DNA from: Moniliella sp. 'wahieum'
Lineage: Eukaryota > Basidiomycota > Moniliellomycetes > Moniliellales > Moniliellaceae
Direction: 5' to 3'
NCBI GenBank assembly: GCA_003971905.1
Contig: RSEE01000130.1
Span: forward strand, 62,001 to 126,000
Length of the DNA: 64,000 nt
The notes beneath the pieces were generated by a model. It did no database searches. It was given only the letters and a program-made list of their open reading frames with translations, and had not been told where the DNA came from. Of the stretch, positions 1-11,396 are shown piece by piece. The translations under genes were made by a program, and so were the position numbers. The first letter of the stretch is position 1. Every line of letters begins with the position of its first letter.

Positions 1-964
1 TGTACACTGCAATCACGCCGGACGAAGCATTGACAAGCGCAACGGTCAACGCCAGCAGGATCCAGCCGACAATGTCGTTGCCTACGCCGGCGGCGAGCAC
101 AATGACGCCGACCTTGGTCTGGGTGAGCTTTTGCTCGGTGAGGATGCGCGCCAAGACAGGAAAGGCAGTGATGGCAATGGCGACACCGGTAAAGAGGATA
201 AAGTGACCAAAGGTAACGTTGGCATGATCGATCATGTCGTTGTAGATGCCGACGCTGATGGCGGCGCCCAGGCCAAAGGGGACGATGATGCCGGTGAGGC
301 CGACGGTATGGCCTCCTTGTAGCACTTTTGGATCGCACGAAAGTCGACTTCGAGGCCGACGAGGAAGAGGAAGAGGATGAGGCCGAGGGTGGAGACGAGG
401 TTGAGGAAGGGCAGGCTGGGGGCGGGAAGATGTGGTGGGTGAAGCCGGGGATGCGACCAAACACGGTGGGGCCGAGGAGGATGCCGCCGATGACCTCGGC
501 AATCACACGCGGCGGTGGAGGTAGGTGCCGATCCATCCGAGCAGGCGGGTGAAGCAGACGATGATGATGGCCTGGATGATGAAGAGGCGGATGGGGTCGC
601 TGGAGCTGAAGGTGGTGGGGTCGAGGCCGGTGAGGATGTTGTCGAGGCGACGTGGTCCGCGCGGCGCACGAGCAGCGCCTCGTCCAGCACATCGGACAGG
701 GGCGTGGAGGGAGAGGTGGCGGGGCCCAGATGGCTCCACATTGGCCGGGGCGGAAGAGGAGGAGGTGGTGGGGCAAAAGAAAGGCAGCGTCTCAAGTGGC
801 TTTGTTGTTGTGCCGCCACCGGCAGGGTGCGTGTCGGGCCGCAGTGCCGCTTCCACTGCCGCTGCGCGCGACGACGACGGCGACGACCAACACGGCGGGC
901 CAGCGCCTGGCCACGCGCTGGATGATGCTCCCCGCGCCCAAGCAAGCGCTCTGCCCCCGCGCAC
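1..964 (-). CDS. KHA1: K+/H+ antiporter, Kha1-like (CPA2 family), cut off by the window's left edge
   Basis: Membrane exchanger of monovalent cations for protons; fungal Kha1 acts in Golgi/endosomal membranes in K+ and pH balance. Read on the minus strand, the conserved part runs from about 650 down to 1: NPT-type opening [17 protein letters not shown], then [50 protein letters not shown], and [18 protein letters not shown], which carries the family's N-D pair in the ion path. At least six membrane segments are visible and the remaining half lies beyond position 1. The frame changes several times; near 503 one base is missing between YLHRRV and IAEVIGG. The first 100 codons are weakly conserved, so the start at 964 is only the furthest supported ATG. 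Family call is firm; exact start is not. Confidence 0.85.
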
Positions 965-2060
965 CCCATCGAGTTGCCCCCTGATCGTCCGTCCGGCGTC
1001 AGCCGTCAGGCCTGCTCACCGCCTCACCGCCACCACCCATCATCACATCTGCCCCAACCCACCCCCACAACCCCAGGCGTCCCCCTGAGCACGCCGAGCA
1101 CGCCTCCACACGCCATCGACCGTCTGCGTGGGGTTACTACGTACCCAACGTCCAATCCCATCTGGTGCGACGCGCTATGTACACGCCAACACGCCCTTAG
1201 CCCTGTCCGTGCGCTTCGTCCTAACCCCTAACTCGAGCCCCCATCCCCACCCACGTGCCGGCAACTGCCCCATCCCATCCCAATCCCAGCCCATCCCAGC
1301 CCATCCCCCATGCGCTCGCCTGCCCGGACTGGGCCGTGCACCTGCCTTAAACCCCCGTCGCCTGGCAGCGCGTGGTCCGTGCTGGCAATCTATCCGCCCC
1401 GCCCATCCCACACGCGCCTCGGACCTAAGACCTGCATAGCCCATGCTCATGCTCATGCTCATATTCATGCTCATGCCCATGGGGGTGTCGCTCTTGCGCG
1501 TCTGGGTCTGGTAGGTCAGCTCGCCGGCGTGGTGGGGGCTGCGCAGGTTGCGTGGCGGCCTGGCACGCCTACTCGACCTGGTTCGACGGCCTGGCGGGCT
1601 GGAGGTGGAGTCATTGTCGCTGTCGTTGTCGCTGTCGCTGTCGCTGTCGCTGTCGTTGTCGCTGTCGCTGTCGTTGTCGCTGTCGTTGTCGCTGTCGTTG
1701 TCGTTGTCGCTGTCGCTGAGGTACGTGTTGGGGAACAGGCAGACGGGGAGGAGGGACAAGGGGAGATGGATTGGGTGCGTAGATGCCAGGAGTCCAACTT
1801 AGCACAGCCAAGTACTCTACGCGCCGCACAAACCACCACCCCAAACTACCCACATAGGAACGCGGCCGCGTCTGTCACCTGGCCTACTCCCCACTACGGG
1901 TCATTACACAGTACACAGTACACATGCCCAGCACACAACACCATCCATTAGCCGAGGCTGCGCGGGCAAGCCAGCGCATCTTACTTCTTGCGTTTGCGTC
2001 TAGCATCTTGCGTCGGGCATGTTACTCGCTGCTCTGCTTCCTGGCTCCCTAGGCTCAGGC
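965..2060. other. Intergenic region with two simple tandem repeats
   Basis: No gene with recognisable conservation lies between the antiporter start and the coronin stop. It holds a GCTCAT-type repeat at about 1441-1484 and a GTCGCT/GTCGTT hexamer array at about 1615-1717. Open frames over the array (Asp/Ser/Asn or Leu/Ser repeats) follow from the repeat and are not good gene evidence. Confidence 0.6.
1615..1717. repeat. Hexanucleotide microsatellite (GTCGCT/GTCGTT)n
   Basis: About 17 tandem copies of GTCGCT with frequent GTCGTT variants. Because the unit is a multiple of three, every frame stays open across it, producing artefact ORFs rich in Asp-Ser-Asn on the minus strand. Confidence 0.9.
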
Positions 2061-3916
2061 TCAAGGCAGCACACGCCGGATGGCAGCCAAGCTATCGGCC
2101 AACTTCTGCTTCTCGGCGGTTACTGTCGCCTTATCCTTCTCCAGCGCGGCCACCTGCGCCTCGGACGCACGCAACTTGGCTTCCAACCTCGCCACCTCCT
2201 TCTCCAGCGCTGCCACCTTAGCCTCGGCTTTCTGACCAGCGCCCTCCGCCTTGGTCGGGCTCGACGCCGCCGCAGGCACAGACACAGGCTCCGCCACAAC
2301 CGACTTGACAGGCTCAGCCACAGCCGACTTGATAGGCTCCGCCGCCGCCCCTCGGCCCCAGCCCTGCTCACGCTCGAGCTCGAGCTCGAGCTCAGGCCCC
2401 GAGCGGGAGCCGGAGTCGGAGCCGGAGCCGGAGTCGGAGCCGGAGCCGGAGTCGGAGCCGGAGCCGGAGTCGGAGCAGGAACCGAAGCCGGGGTCGGGGC
2501 AGAGGCGGTGGTAGCCGGGGTGGAAGCAAACAGCTCCGAAGCCGGCGCGCCCTTGGAGATGAGGGAGGTGGAGGTGGTAGCTTGGGCCGGTACGTGGTCA
2601 GAGGAAGGCTGGGTAAAGGGGACCTGGGTACTCGCCACGGCCGAGCCGGTTTCCAACGAAATCAAATTGGGCAAAGCGGTTTTGCCAGCGAAAAATCGGT
2701 GGCGAGAGGGCCGGGACAGAGCTAGGCGCCGGCGGGAAAATGTCGGCTTGGAAGGAAGATTCGCGACGCGGGACGTAGAAGGAGATGGGTTGGGCAGCGT
2801 TGCCGGTAATCTTGATGGCGCGCGCAATTTCGTTGTCGTGGGCAGCGAGTTGGTTGCGCGGAATGAACGTCATGCCACGCTGCGGCTCGGTGGACTTGTA
2901 CTCGGACAACTCGTACAGCTCGTCATTCTCGTACTCGTAACGAATGTTACCATCGCCCTTGCCAGCGAGAAAGACAACATTGTTGTCTGTCCAAAAGGGC
3001 ATGATGATCCCACTGGACATGTCGAGCAGCGTCTGCTTGATCGGTTTGGTCAGCTGACGCGAATCCCACAGGAACATTTGCCGTTCGCTCAGCTTGCTAA
3101 ACCCAGTTGTGATCAGTCGGTCCAGGGCGCCACACCAGATCACGCGCTGGCCCTTGATGCCCCCATGGCCATCGGTCACAGCCGCCGGACCGGCCGAGGA
3201 ACGCGCATCAAACAAGCGCAGTTTCTTGTCGCGGCACGTGGTGGCCAAGGTGGACCCAGTATAGTCAAATGCAAAGCTCTGCATCTGGTCCGTCTGGCCC
3301 GACAGCTCGACTTGGGTGCTGCTCTTCTCGAGATCGAGAAGACGCACAATGGTCGCCGCACGCGGCGGCCACGACATTGTTGGCCGTCGGGTGGAACAGG
3401 ACCTGGCCCACTTTCTTGCCTGTGCCCGCGGGGATGCGCACGACGGGGGCCAAGTCGGTGATGCCGTGCTGCTCCTTCTGGCGCTCGGTGAGATCCAGCT
3501 GGCCATAGAGCGAGTCGTCAATCTTCCACACGCCCACCGTGCCGTCGTCCGAGGCCGAGGCGAGCATGTGGTCGTGGAAGGGGGAGAAGGCCGTGTCGAG
3601 CACGGCGGCGGTGTGGCCGCGGGCGAGCGGGATGACATCGGGCAGCTTGCGGGGCGTGTCGAGCGGAAGCACGGCAAACGCGCCGCCGCCGAGGCCTGCC
3701 AGTTGACGGCGATTACTTGCCGTTGCTGGACACGAGGTTGGTGTCCCAGGCGTTGAGGGTGACCTGAGGTTGTCGTAGCAGCCCTCCTTCTTGGCGGCGG
3801 TGCCGTACACGTGGCTGGGGGTGGGGTGGAGGGGATGGGGGGGGGGGTCAGGGGGCGCGGCGGCGGAGACAGAGAGGAGCGTACCGGTACTTGGACGGAC
3901 GCACAAAGCGGCTCAT
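2061..3916 (-). CDS. CRN1: Coronin, actin-binding WD40 protein
   Basis: Binds F-actin and the Arp2/3 complex in cortical actin patches. The start at 3916 gives the diagnostic coronin opening MSRFVRPSKYR; a 70-nt intron (3815-3884, GTACGC...CCCCCAG) joins it in frame to HVYGTAAKKEGCYDNL. The beta-propeller follows, with ARGHTAAVLDTAFSPFHDHM and ASASDDGTVGVWKI as a clear WD repeat, then TGFSKLSERQMFLWDSRQL and the DUF1900 signature LAGKGDGNIRYEYEND with PQRGMTFIPRN. A linker of Ala-Pro-Thr-Val repeats (about 2390-2500) leads to a C-terminal coiled coil of EKEVARLEAKLRASEAQVAAL type ending at the TGA at 2061. Overall length fits the family. A frame change after VVAAACGDH (about 3345) breaks the propeller and is probably a sequence error. 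Confidence 0.95.
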
Positions 3917-4111
3917 GGTGGTGGTGGTGGTGGTGGGGTTTCTCGTGGTGGTGGGGACGCTGAGTACGGAGTGGCTGCGCGCGGCCCACGTGGAGCACGC
4001 CGGGCGGAAGCACATTCATTCCGCCTGGGATCCAATCGACTATCTATATCTAAATCTACGATTGCACCGACGCATGGACGCATTGATTGCTGCGCACAGA
4101 CCCTCCACAAC

Positions 4112-7100
4112 TCACTCGGCCAGGCGCGCCGCCAGCAGAGCGCCCAGCCGCTCTTCGCGCGCCGCCGCCACCTTCTCGGCCGCGCCGGCCATCTTCTCCT
4201 GCGCCGTCGCCACCTTCCCACCTTCCTCGCACCATGGCCACCGACCCCGGGTGGAAGCCCAGGCGGTACGACCGCAGCTCACCCGCTCGTCCGCCGCCGC
4301 CAGCCCGCCGCCGCACAGCACGCGCCCCCCCGCCGCCGCCGCCTCGGCGCGCCGGAGCGTGGCGCAGGAACGGCGGCTGCGCCCCGGCGCCCTCGGGCTC
4401 CGTCCGCGCGTCCGCCGCGTACCGCCGCATGTACGACAGCCACCGCGCCTCCTCTTCCGACACGTCCACGTCCACGTCTACGCCGCTGTGCTCTCGTGCG
4501 TGTCGCGCACGGGCTGCCGCGCCGCCACCCAGCCCGCCCACGCACGCACCTCCTCCACCGTCATCAGCGCCACGGCCAGCCGGTGCCGCCCGGCGCCATC
4601 GGCCGTCACCTGCAGCCGCACCAGCCACGACGGTGGGCGCGCGGGCACGCGCACGGGTCCAGCGTCCGTCGCTGCCGCTTCGGCCGAGGCGGCTGCCGCG
4701 CGCGAGCGCGCAAGGTACGTCTCGTGCAGCGCCACGGCCTGCAATGCATAGCTTGTCGGTTGCCTGTCGTTCGTTGTGTCCGATTCGGCGTGGGTGCGGG
4801 GCGCCGCGCGGCGCCGTCGGGCCGTATCAAATAGACGCAGCAGAGCTTGGGACGCAGGTGAGGTACTGGCGCGCCAGACGGCGTGAGCAAGTGCAGATAA
4901 GAGACTGTCGAGCGTGCTGACCAGGTAGCCGTCGTTGGGAAAGAGGTAGCGCGCAGCGGTTAGGTACGCAGCGCGGTCCAGCCGCCATCGAGGAACCGTT
5001 CGTCGCATAGAGCAACGCGTCGTACGCCTTGCCCTGCGGAAGTGGTGGGGCGGCCGCGCCGCGTCGTCGGTACTGCCCTGCCCGACCGTCGCACCCAGCA
5101 CCTCCTCGGCCAGAGCGTCACTTTCGACACGCCTTCGGCCGCTTCCGCCTCGGCCATGTCTTGTGCCAGACGCTTCAGCTTGGCCAGCCGCGCGTACAGA
5201 ACCTACTCACCATCAAGTAAAGAAAACAAGAACACAAACAAGACAATGGTCAGCACACTGCCCGTGGGTCCATAAACCCACCAACCATCCCACCATGTGG
5301 TCAAGGCCAAACGGAGGCGGAGCGAACATACCTGAACCAAGCGCACAACATAGTAAATCGTAGTGTCGGCAAACAACAACTGGGCCCCGGCACAGGTCGG
5401 GTCTTCGACGGCCGAGCCGTGGATGGCCAGGCCGTCGTCGTCGTCCATGGCGCGCGCGTCGTAGTCGTGGTCAGGACCGTGGTCAGGATCGTGGTCCAGT
5501 CTTGGTCGGGGTCTTGGTCACGGTCACGGTCTTGGTCCAAGCCTCGTCTTCCGTCGACGCAGCAGGCGGGAGCGAGCCTGACTCTTCCCCCTCGTCGTCC
5601 CCGTTCCAGCACCAGCTCCAGGCAAGTCAGGACCAACCTGTTTCTTGAGCAGCGTCTTGCGCAGGTCCGAAGCGCCTTTCGCCCACGCTGGACGACCGGC
5701 TGCTCTTCCGACCCCGAGTCCGGCTCACTCTCGTCCTCCGCCGGGTCCATCACGCGTCCCACGTCTCAGGGGGAGAAGGAGCAAGTGCGGGAGAAACGTG
5801 CGGAGGAAATGTTCGATCTGCTCTGCCTGTACAGCGACAAGCTCCACTGCGATCGACATAGGCCAGGGTCAACTTGACCCATCGGCCAAGACGAAACGTC
5901 GTCCATGGTCGCGACTAGCTGCACGTCCATCGTACGCCGTGGCAAGGTAGGATCCAAGCTTCTGCGTTCCTGGTCTTGGCGCGCCTTACGTTTCATCAAG
6001 TCCTCCACCACGGCGCGGTGCGATAGCGACTTCTTCTCGGCGTGCGGAACGTGATCAGTTGTGGGTCCAGTGCACGCGGTGCCGCACCGCATCCACCTCC
6101 CTCCACACCTTGTTCCACTCCCTTTGGGCGCGCTTCCATTCCTCGTCCTTTTGCCGCAACCGGTGCAGGACCAAAGGACCGTCAGCCCCGGCGACTCGTG
6201 CAGCGCATCAATCAGTACCGGCCCCAGTTCCGGACCATACACTTTCTTCAACACGACTGGTACACCGTCTTGCTATTCCCGCCCAACCAGGACGCAAGCG
6301 CCACGCGTCGCGCTGCGCAGGCGACATGTGCAAATTCGATTGCGCCAACGGTTCCAGCAACGCAATGTTCGTAACGTCGCTTCAATGTAATAGTCAAACT
6401 CGTGCCGTTCTTCCTCGGTCGCAATCAACGCTTGCTCATCCACCGTCTTGCTCCGTGGTGCCAATCGGTCCCCAGCACTCGCACGCACAGGTGCGCAACC
6501 CATTCGTCATTCAGTACTTCCCAACACGTCTCGTCTCGCCCACTGCACGCCGTGTTCACCTCCCGCGCAGTTAAGCGCCGATACGATGAATTTTCTCCGT
6601 TCCGGTGCACCTCGGTCTCGTTACTGCCCGACCGGCCCGCGCAGCAGTCGCCTCGGTCGCGCGCAACGACTCGGACGGCGTTGTCCGCATCAACATCAGC
6701 ATCAGCATCCACGTCCACGTCCGCATCTCTGCGCCTGCACCTGCGTCGGGGGACGCAGCCGCCCGCTCAGTCGCCGTCACCGCTTCGTCCACCACGGGAT
6801 CGGTTACGACCAGGTCCGGACGCGCCGCTTCGGCCGCCGGGACATTCTCAATGACCGGTTCGGGAGCATCCCAAAAGCTCGGCTTGAGTTCAGCGTAGCC
6901 CGTCAAGTCTTTAAAGATGTTCATCAAGTCCGGGTTGTCACCGAGGAAAAAAGCGGCGCGGTCAATGAGCATGCGGAGGTCGATGGTGCCCTCGAGAAGA
7001 GGGTGAGCAACTTGAGAACTCATAGTACGTTTCGACCGTGCCGAGGTGGGCTTGCAAGCGTTGGAAAAAGTGCGTTTCGGAAACGAGTACCATGGTGGCA

Positions 7101-8599
7101 GGTACCCCTGGCGGAGGTAGGCCCGGTACGATCGCCGTGCCGGGCGGGACGAGGGGCGCGTCAGCCTCGAGAAACTCAGGTTCGGTAGGCTTGGACTTGT
7201 GTGTGTGCTTGGACCGTTTGGGCAGGAAGCAGGTAGCGCAGAGGCCGATGGCGCACGCCGTTTCGGTTTGGGACCTTCCATCGGTCCGGGCGGATGGTCC
7301 GGTACACTGGCGCTGGCACTGGCGCTGCCCGGGCCGCCTCCTCGCCGCCTCCGCCACCGCCTGACAACGCACCAAACAACCCGGCCGGTTGCGCCCCCGT
7401 GTCAGGGAGAAACTGCTTGAACTCTTCGAGCAAGTCGGCATCCCGATTGAACAAGATGGTCACTTCCGAATACACATCTTGGATCGCCCTCGACTCGCGC
7501 TGGTACGTTTGCAGAATCTCAAGAAACTTCTTGTACGTCTCGGGGTCGTGGCTGAACCGCTGCTTGATTTTGTTGACATAATTGATCGCATGGTTAAACT
7601 CGACTGGAGGCCGTGGTCGCCCGAAACGTCGCGGGCGGCTCCGACGGGTGCACCCCAGGCGGAGGAAGCATACCCTGCGCCGCCGGCCGGACGGGTAGGC
7701 GCGCATCGGGACCGGGTAGCGTTGGTCGGTGCCATCTCCGGCGCCGAGGGGCAGACCGGCACGCAACGCGATGGGGTGCTCGACGACCGGGCTGGGACCT
7801 TCGTGCCCCCTGGCACCCGGGGGGGGGCAGGTGCGCACCGGGCAGGGGAGGGGCGTGGGAGTGTTGGTGTTGGTGTGGTGGTGTGGGTGGGAGTGTTGGT
7901 GCGGGTGCGGGTGCGGGTGCGGGTGGGGATGGGAGTGTGGGTGGGCATGAAGCACGGAGGAGGAGCCTACACCGGGAGGCATGTTGTCGGGCGGGAGGAC
8001 CGGGCGGGCAGGGTGATCGCCACCGTTGGTTTGGCGTGTGGTGGTGCCGTGGTGGGGTGGTGACGGTGATGAAGCTGTTGTCGAGGCGGTCGACGGTGCA
8101 GTCGATGCGGTAGCCGGGCGGGGAGAAAGGTGTTGAAGCCTTGGATCAGCATCGGATGGCCGCGGAACAGCTCCGACACGCGGTCAATGACCCCGGGCGT
8201 GTCGATGGCCTGGCTCTTGAAGTCCTTCATGATGTCGAGGAAGCGGTTGTACACGTCGGGATGGTCGGAGAACTGGATCTTGACCTGATCCAGGTACTCG
8301 AGCGCGTCCTTGACGTTGAGCGTCGACTGGGGGGGGGGGGTAGGGGGGGGGGGGCAGGGGGGGGGGGGATGGGCAGGGGGGGTACGCACCATGGTGTCGA
8401 CAGGGGAGAGTGTGTGGACAAGGAGGTGGGGGCAGGAGGAGATGGTGGGGTGGTGGTGGTGGTGGTGGTGGGTGGTGGTGGTGGTGGGTGGTAGAGATGG
8501 TGGTGATGGGGTGGTGGGGGCGTCGACGTCGATCGGCCGCGGCGGCTCGCTTGGCCCCCGCCGGCGTGCAGCGGAGATATTAATAAGGCACGGCGCCAT
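4112..8599 (-). CDS. SIN3: Sin3 transcriptional corepressor scaffold
   Basis: Nuclear scaffold that bridges DNA-bound repressors to the Rpd3-type histone deacetylase. Three paired amphipathic helix domains occur in order on the minus strand: PAH1 near 8310-8125 ([35 protein letters not shown]), PAH2 near 7600-7395 ([20 protein letters not shown]), PAH3 near 7100-6890 ([19 protein letters not shown]). The HDAC-interaction region follows with [19 protein letters not shown] and [13 protein letters not shown], then [20 protein letters not shown]. The Sin3 C-terminal domain shows [35 protein letters not shown] and YRLGFHPGS, and the last residues [14 protein letters not shown] end at the TGA at 4112. 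Several introns and many frame breaks are present. The start is uncertain: 8599 is the first ATG after the neighbouring gene, and a G/C-run-rich intron (about 8330-8390) seems to precede PAH1. Confidence 0.93.
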
Positions 8600-8732
8600 T
8601 CCGCCTGGGTGTTGCACCGATCTGCGTGACATGTGACCACCCGGGTATACCTTGGGGATAGGTTGTACGTGGGGTAGGCTATGGCTCCTAAGAGATCCTG
8701 GACACAAGGCAGAATCCATGGGGAAAGCAATG

Positions 8733-9970
8733 CTACGCCAAAGTCGCGCAACAGACTCTCCACGGCCGCCGGCCGAGGTAATCTCATGCACCGCGGTGAA
8801 GAGCGGGAAGGCGTGTGTCTGTGCGCGCGCCGTCAGAAATCATTGACCTCAGCGGCCGTTGCACGCCTGGAGCTTCTGCCCGCCGAGCAAGTGCTGCTCC
8901 AGGTGCGCAAACCCAACCCCCTCCGGCGACGCAACAAACGCCTCGGCGACCTTGCGGTTGCGTCCGCCGTAGCAGGATGTGATCAGGTCCCCCATCCCCG
9001 CCGACGACAGCAGCGTCTCGGCGCGCCAGGTGGGTGAACCGGCTCCCAAACCGCTCCATCTCCTCCAGCCCGCGCCGCAGCAGCGCGCCTTGGTGTTGTC
9101 CCCCGCTTTCATCCCGTCGCTAAACCCAGCGGCGAGAGCAACAATGTTCTTCAATGCGCCACAGAGCGAGACCCCTCCACGTCCGGCACCAGATGCACAG
9201 GGAACGAAGCATGCGCAAATAACGCTTGGAACATTCCCCCGTAGCTCGGTCGTGCGCGGATAGCCAATTGTCGTCTCGGCATACGCGCCCGCCCAATCTC
9301 CGACGCAATGTTGGCCCCTGACAGCGCTAGGCATTCGCCCACGGCCAGCGCACGCGAGATGGACCGCGGGAACACTTGCAGCTCGCTTCCGTACATCAGG
9401 CCCTTGATCAGCGAGATGGCACGCGCACCCTGCTTGATATGCGGCTGGATCGCCCTACAGAGCGCATGCACGTACTGGTGCGGCAGCACAAATACCAACA
9501 GGTCCGCATCGCGCACCGCCTCCTCAGCACTAGACGTAGCGCGGATCGCGCGCGGCAGGTGTACCCCTGGCAAGTACCGCACGTTCTCCCGCGTCGCATT
9601 GATCACGTCTGTCAACTTTTGGCCATCGACCTAAGAGCGGACAAGGGACCTTGTTAGCGCTGAGGTTGAGGGTTGAGGCTCAACCGGGTTGGGTTGGCTT
9701 ATGCGTCCATCCCCCCGGCTGAAAGAGACACACGTACCAGTTCTTCGTGCACGTACATGGGCACCTCGGGATGAAACCCGCGCGCCTCGACGTGGAACCA
9801 ATCACCTTGGCCATCGCCGAACCAAAGTTGCCCGAGCCCAGCAGCGCTACCTTGCGGCCGGCCCCGATGGCCGCCGAGGCGGGGGCAAGTGCGGGGAGAA
9901 GGTGCGGGACAGCGACAGGCGCGTGTCCATGCCTGCGCGGGGTAACGTCCAGCAGGCGGGGGAGCAGCAT
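8733..9970 (-). CDS. GPD1: Glycerol-3-phosphate dehydrogenase (NAD+)
   Basis: Reduces dihydroxyacetone phosphate to glycerol 3-phosphate with NADH, feeding glycerol (osmolyte) and lipid synthesis. The N-terminal Rossmann motif is [20 protein letters not shown] 107-nt intron (9631-9737, GTACGT...CTCTTAG) sits between MYVHEEL and [17 protein letters not shown]. Then come [33 protein letters not shown] and the substrate-site block [20 protein letters not shown] followed by DNTKA, then [20 protein letters not shown]. The C-terminus [14 protein letters not shown] is reached only after three one-base losses between about 8800 and 8870 (in CAGGCG, CAACGG and TTCTG). The final stop is unsure; the TAG at 8733-8735 is the nearest plausible one. 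The ATG at 9970 gives an extra 40-50 residues before the Rossmann fold, which could be a targeting segment. Confidence 0.93.
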
Positions 9971-10386
9971 CACGCAGACGGTCTGGGTGTCTGGGTGTCT
10001 GGGTGTTGGGGTTTGAGTGGGGCAGAGAAAGGCGGCCAGGAGCAGTCGAGTCGAGCGCAAAGCAGCAAAAAAGCGCCCAAGGCTAGGCGAGGCCAGTGTG
10101 GGGCAAATCCCCCAGCCGTTCGCTCGCCCCAGAAGCCAACTGCAGCGGAACTCGTTCCGCCGCGCTGGGGTATGCAATGTCAATCATCGATCATCAACTC
10201 CACTGCACGAGCTACCTCCACAACGCCCACTACCACCACCACATCCCTCCCACGGCCATCTCACCACGCAACAACACCAATGCATGCTATGGGACATCTT
10301 ATTTTGTTCGCCGTCGCGCCATCCGAGCCTCCGCCTTGCTGCTTTGCCAAGGCCGAGCGGGGGTAGACGGGTAGGCGGGTAGGCGG
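9971..10386. other. Intergenic region, no gene seen
   Basis: Short promoter-length gap upstream of the glycerol-3-phosphate dehydrogenase start and downstream of the TXNDC17-like stop. I see no conserved reading frame or RNA gene in it. Confidence 0.6.
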
Positions 10387-10846
10387 TTAAGCGACAAAGG
10401 CCTGGAGCTGCTGCTTGTCCTTCGACCCTCAGCCGTTAGCCGGCCCAGCTCGACACTTGCCCTGCTCCAGGCCGAGCTTGATGGCAGTGGCACGCCCTGC
10501 ACCCCAAACTCCTTGCGGTACGGATGAGAGGGTCCTTCCAACTAATTTTTTCGACCGATCGAACGTGCGTTCGTTAGTTCGTTCTCCTTTCCTTTAGTGC
10601 ACAGGCCAGTTGGGGGGGGGGGACGTACGTCGGTCGATCACCAGTGAGGACGAGGTAGCCCTCTGGCCCGTCGGATCCGCCAAAGACGTCGTGCACGTTC
10701 GGCTCGGCTGCCACACAGTGCGGGCACCAGGGCGGCGAACCAGAAGAGAAAAAGAGCAAGTACACTCCTCCGTCCTTGCTGGCGGCCGAAGCAAAGTCGG
10801 CTTTGGTCACGGAAAAGTCCTTGCTGTCTTTAGTGTGCAGTACCAT
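10387..10846 (-). CDS. Thioredoxin-fold protein of the TXNDC17 (TRP14, DUF953) family
   Basis: Small cytosolic thioredoxin-like oxidoreductase family that reduces selected disulfides. The ATG at 10846 gives MVLHTKDSKDFSVTKADF, then the active-site stretch SPPWCPHCVAAEPNVHDVF and LVLTGDRPT. A clear intron (10542-10628, GTACGT...ATTAG) joins DRPT to WKDP, the family's DRPTWKDP box; SHPYRKEFGVQGVPTAIKLG follows after one missing base, and KDKQQLQAFVA ends at the TAA at 10387. The full product of about 120 residues matches the family's usual size. The family normally has WCPDC; here the codon is CAC, giving WCPHC, so either a real variant or an error. Downstream of the intron two further one-base losses are needed to keep the family reading. 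Confidence 0.85.
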
Positions 10847-11396
10847 TGAGCCGGCGGGGAGGGGGGTGGGAAGGTGGAAATCGAGAGGGCGAGGGAGAGA
10901 TTGGGGGGTGGGGATAGAGATGGGAAAGAAGATGCTAGCAAAAGGGGTGGATTAAATACAAGCCTGCTGGAGCCAGGGCCAGGTGGGGCAAAAGGCGGGC
11001 CCACAAGGTGATACCTATAGGACGCTTGGATAAGAGAGCACGCCACCCCCGCCGCTCCAGCTCGTGACGGCGTCACGTCGCGGCTGTTTTTTGCCATGTC
11101 CTTCTGCTCCGATTATCGATTGCATTACCCGGGCTCGTAATTTGCCCTGCTGCAAGAACGGTACGCTTACCCCGAGGCACTGCCCCCCTTCCCTCCCCGC
11201 TGCCTCTCGATCCCATCTGTTGCCCCCGGGCCGGCTCTTGGGACGTCCTTTTATCCCCGCGGCCACTCTGGCGCTTATCATGGCCGTGCAATGGTATCTA
11301 TCTTACGCACCCTGTCGTGTGTAGGCATCATGTCATTTGCTTTGGGGCCCAACCCCGGGTTGCTTAGTTCTTTTTCCTGGGCTGGGGGGGGGGCGT
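10847..11396. other. Intergenic region, no gene seen
   Basis: Lies between the start of the TXNDC17-like gene and the stop of the fumarate reductase gene. It contains a purine-rich stretch at 10850-10930 and no reading frame with recognisable conservation. Confidence 0.55.

Noticed and set aside
1175-1759. Asp/Ser/Asn-repeat ORF that resembles an acidic nuclear protein
   Set aside because: The repeat residues come only from the GTCGCT/GTCGTT microsatellite and the flanks have no conserved motif.
8331-8512. Pro/His-rich coding region before PAH1 of Sin3
   Set aside because: The Pro and His runs come from long C/G and CCACCA runs. Position and pyrimidine tract suggest an intron just before PAH1 rather than protein sequence.
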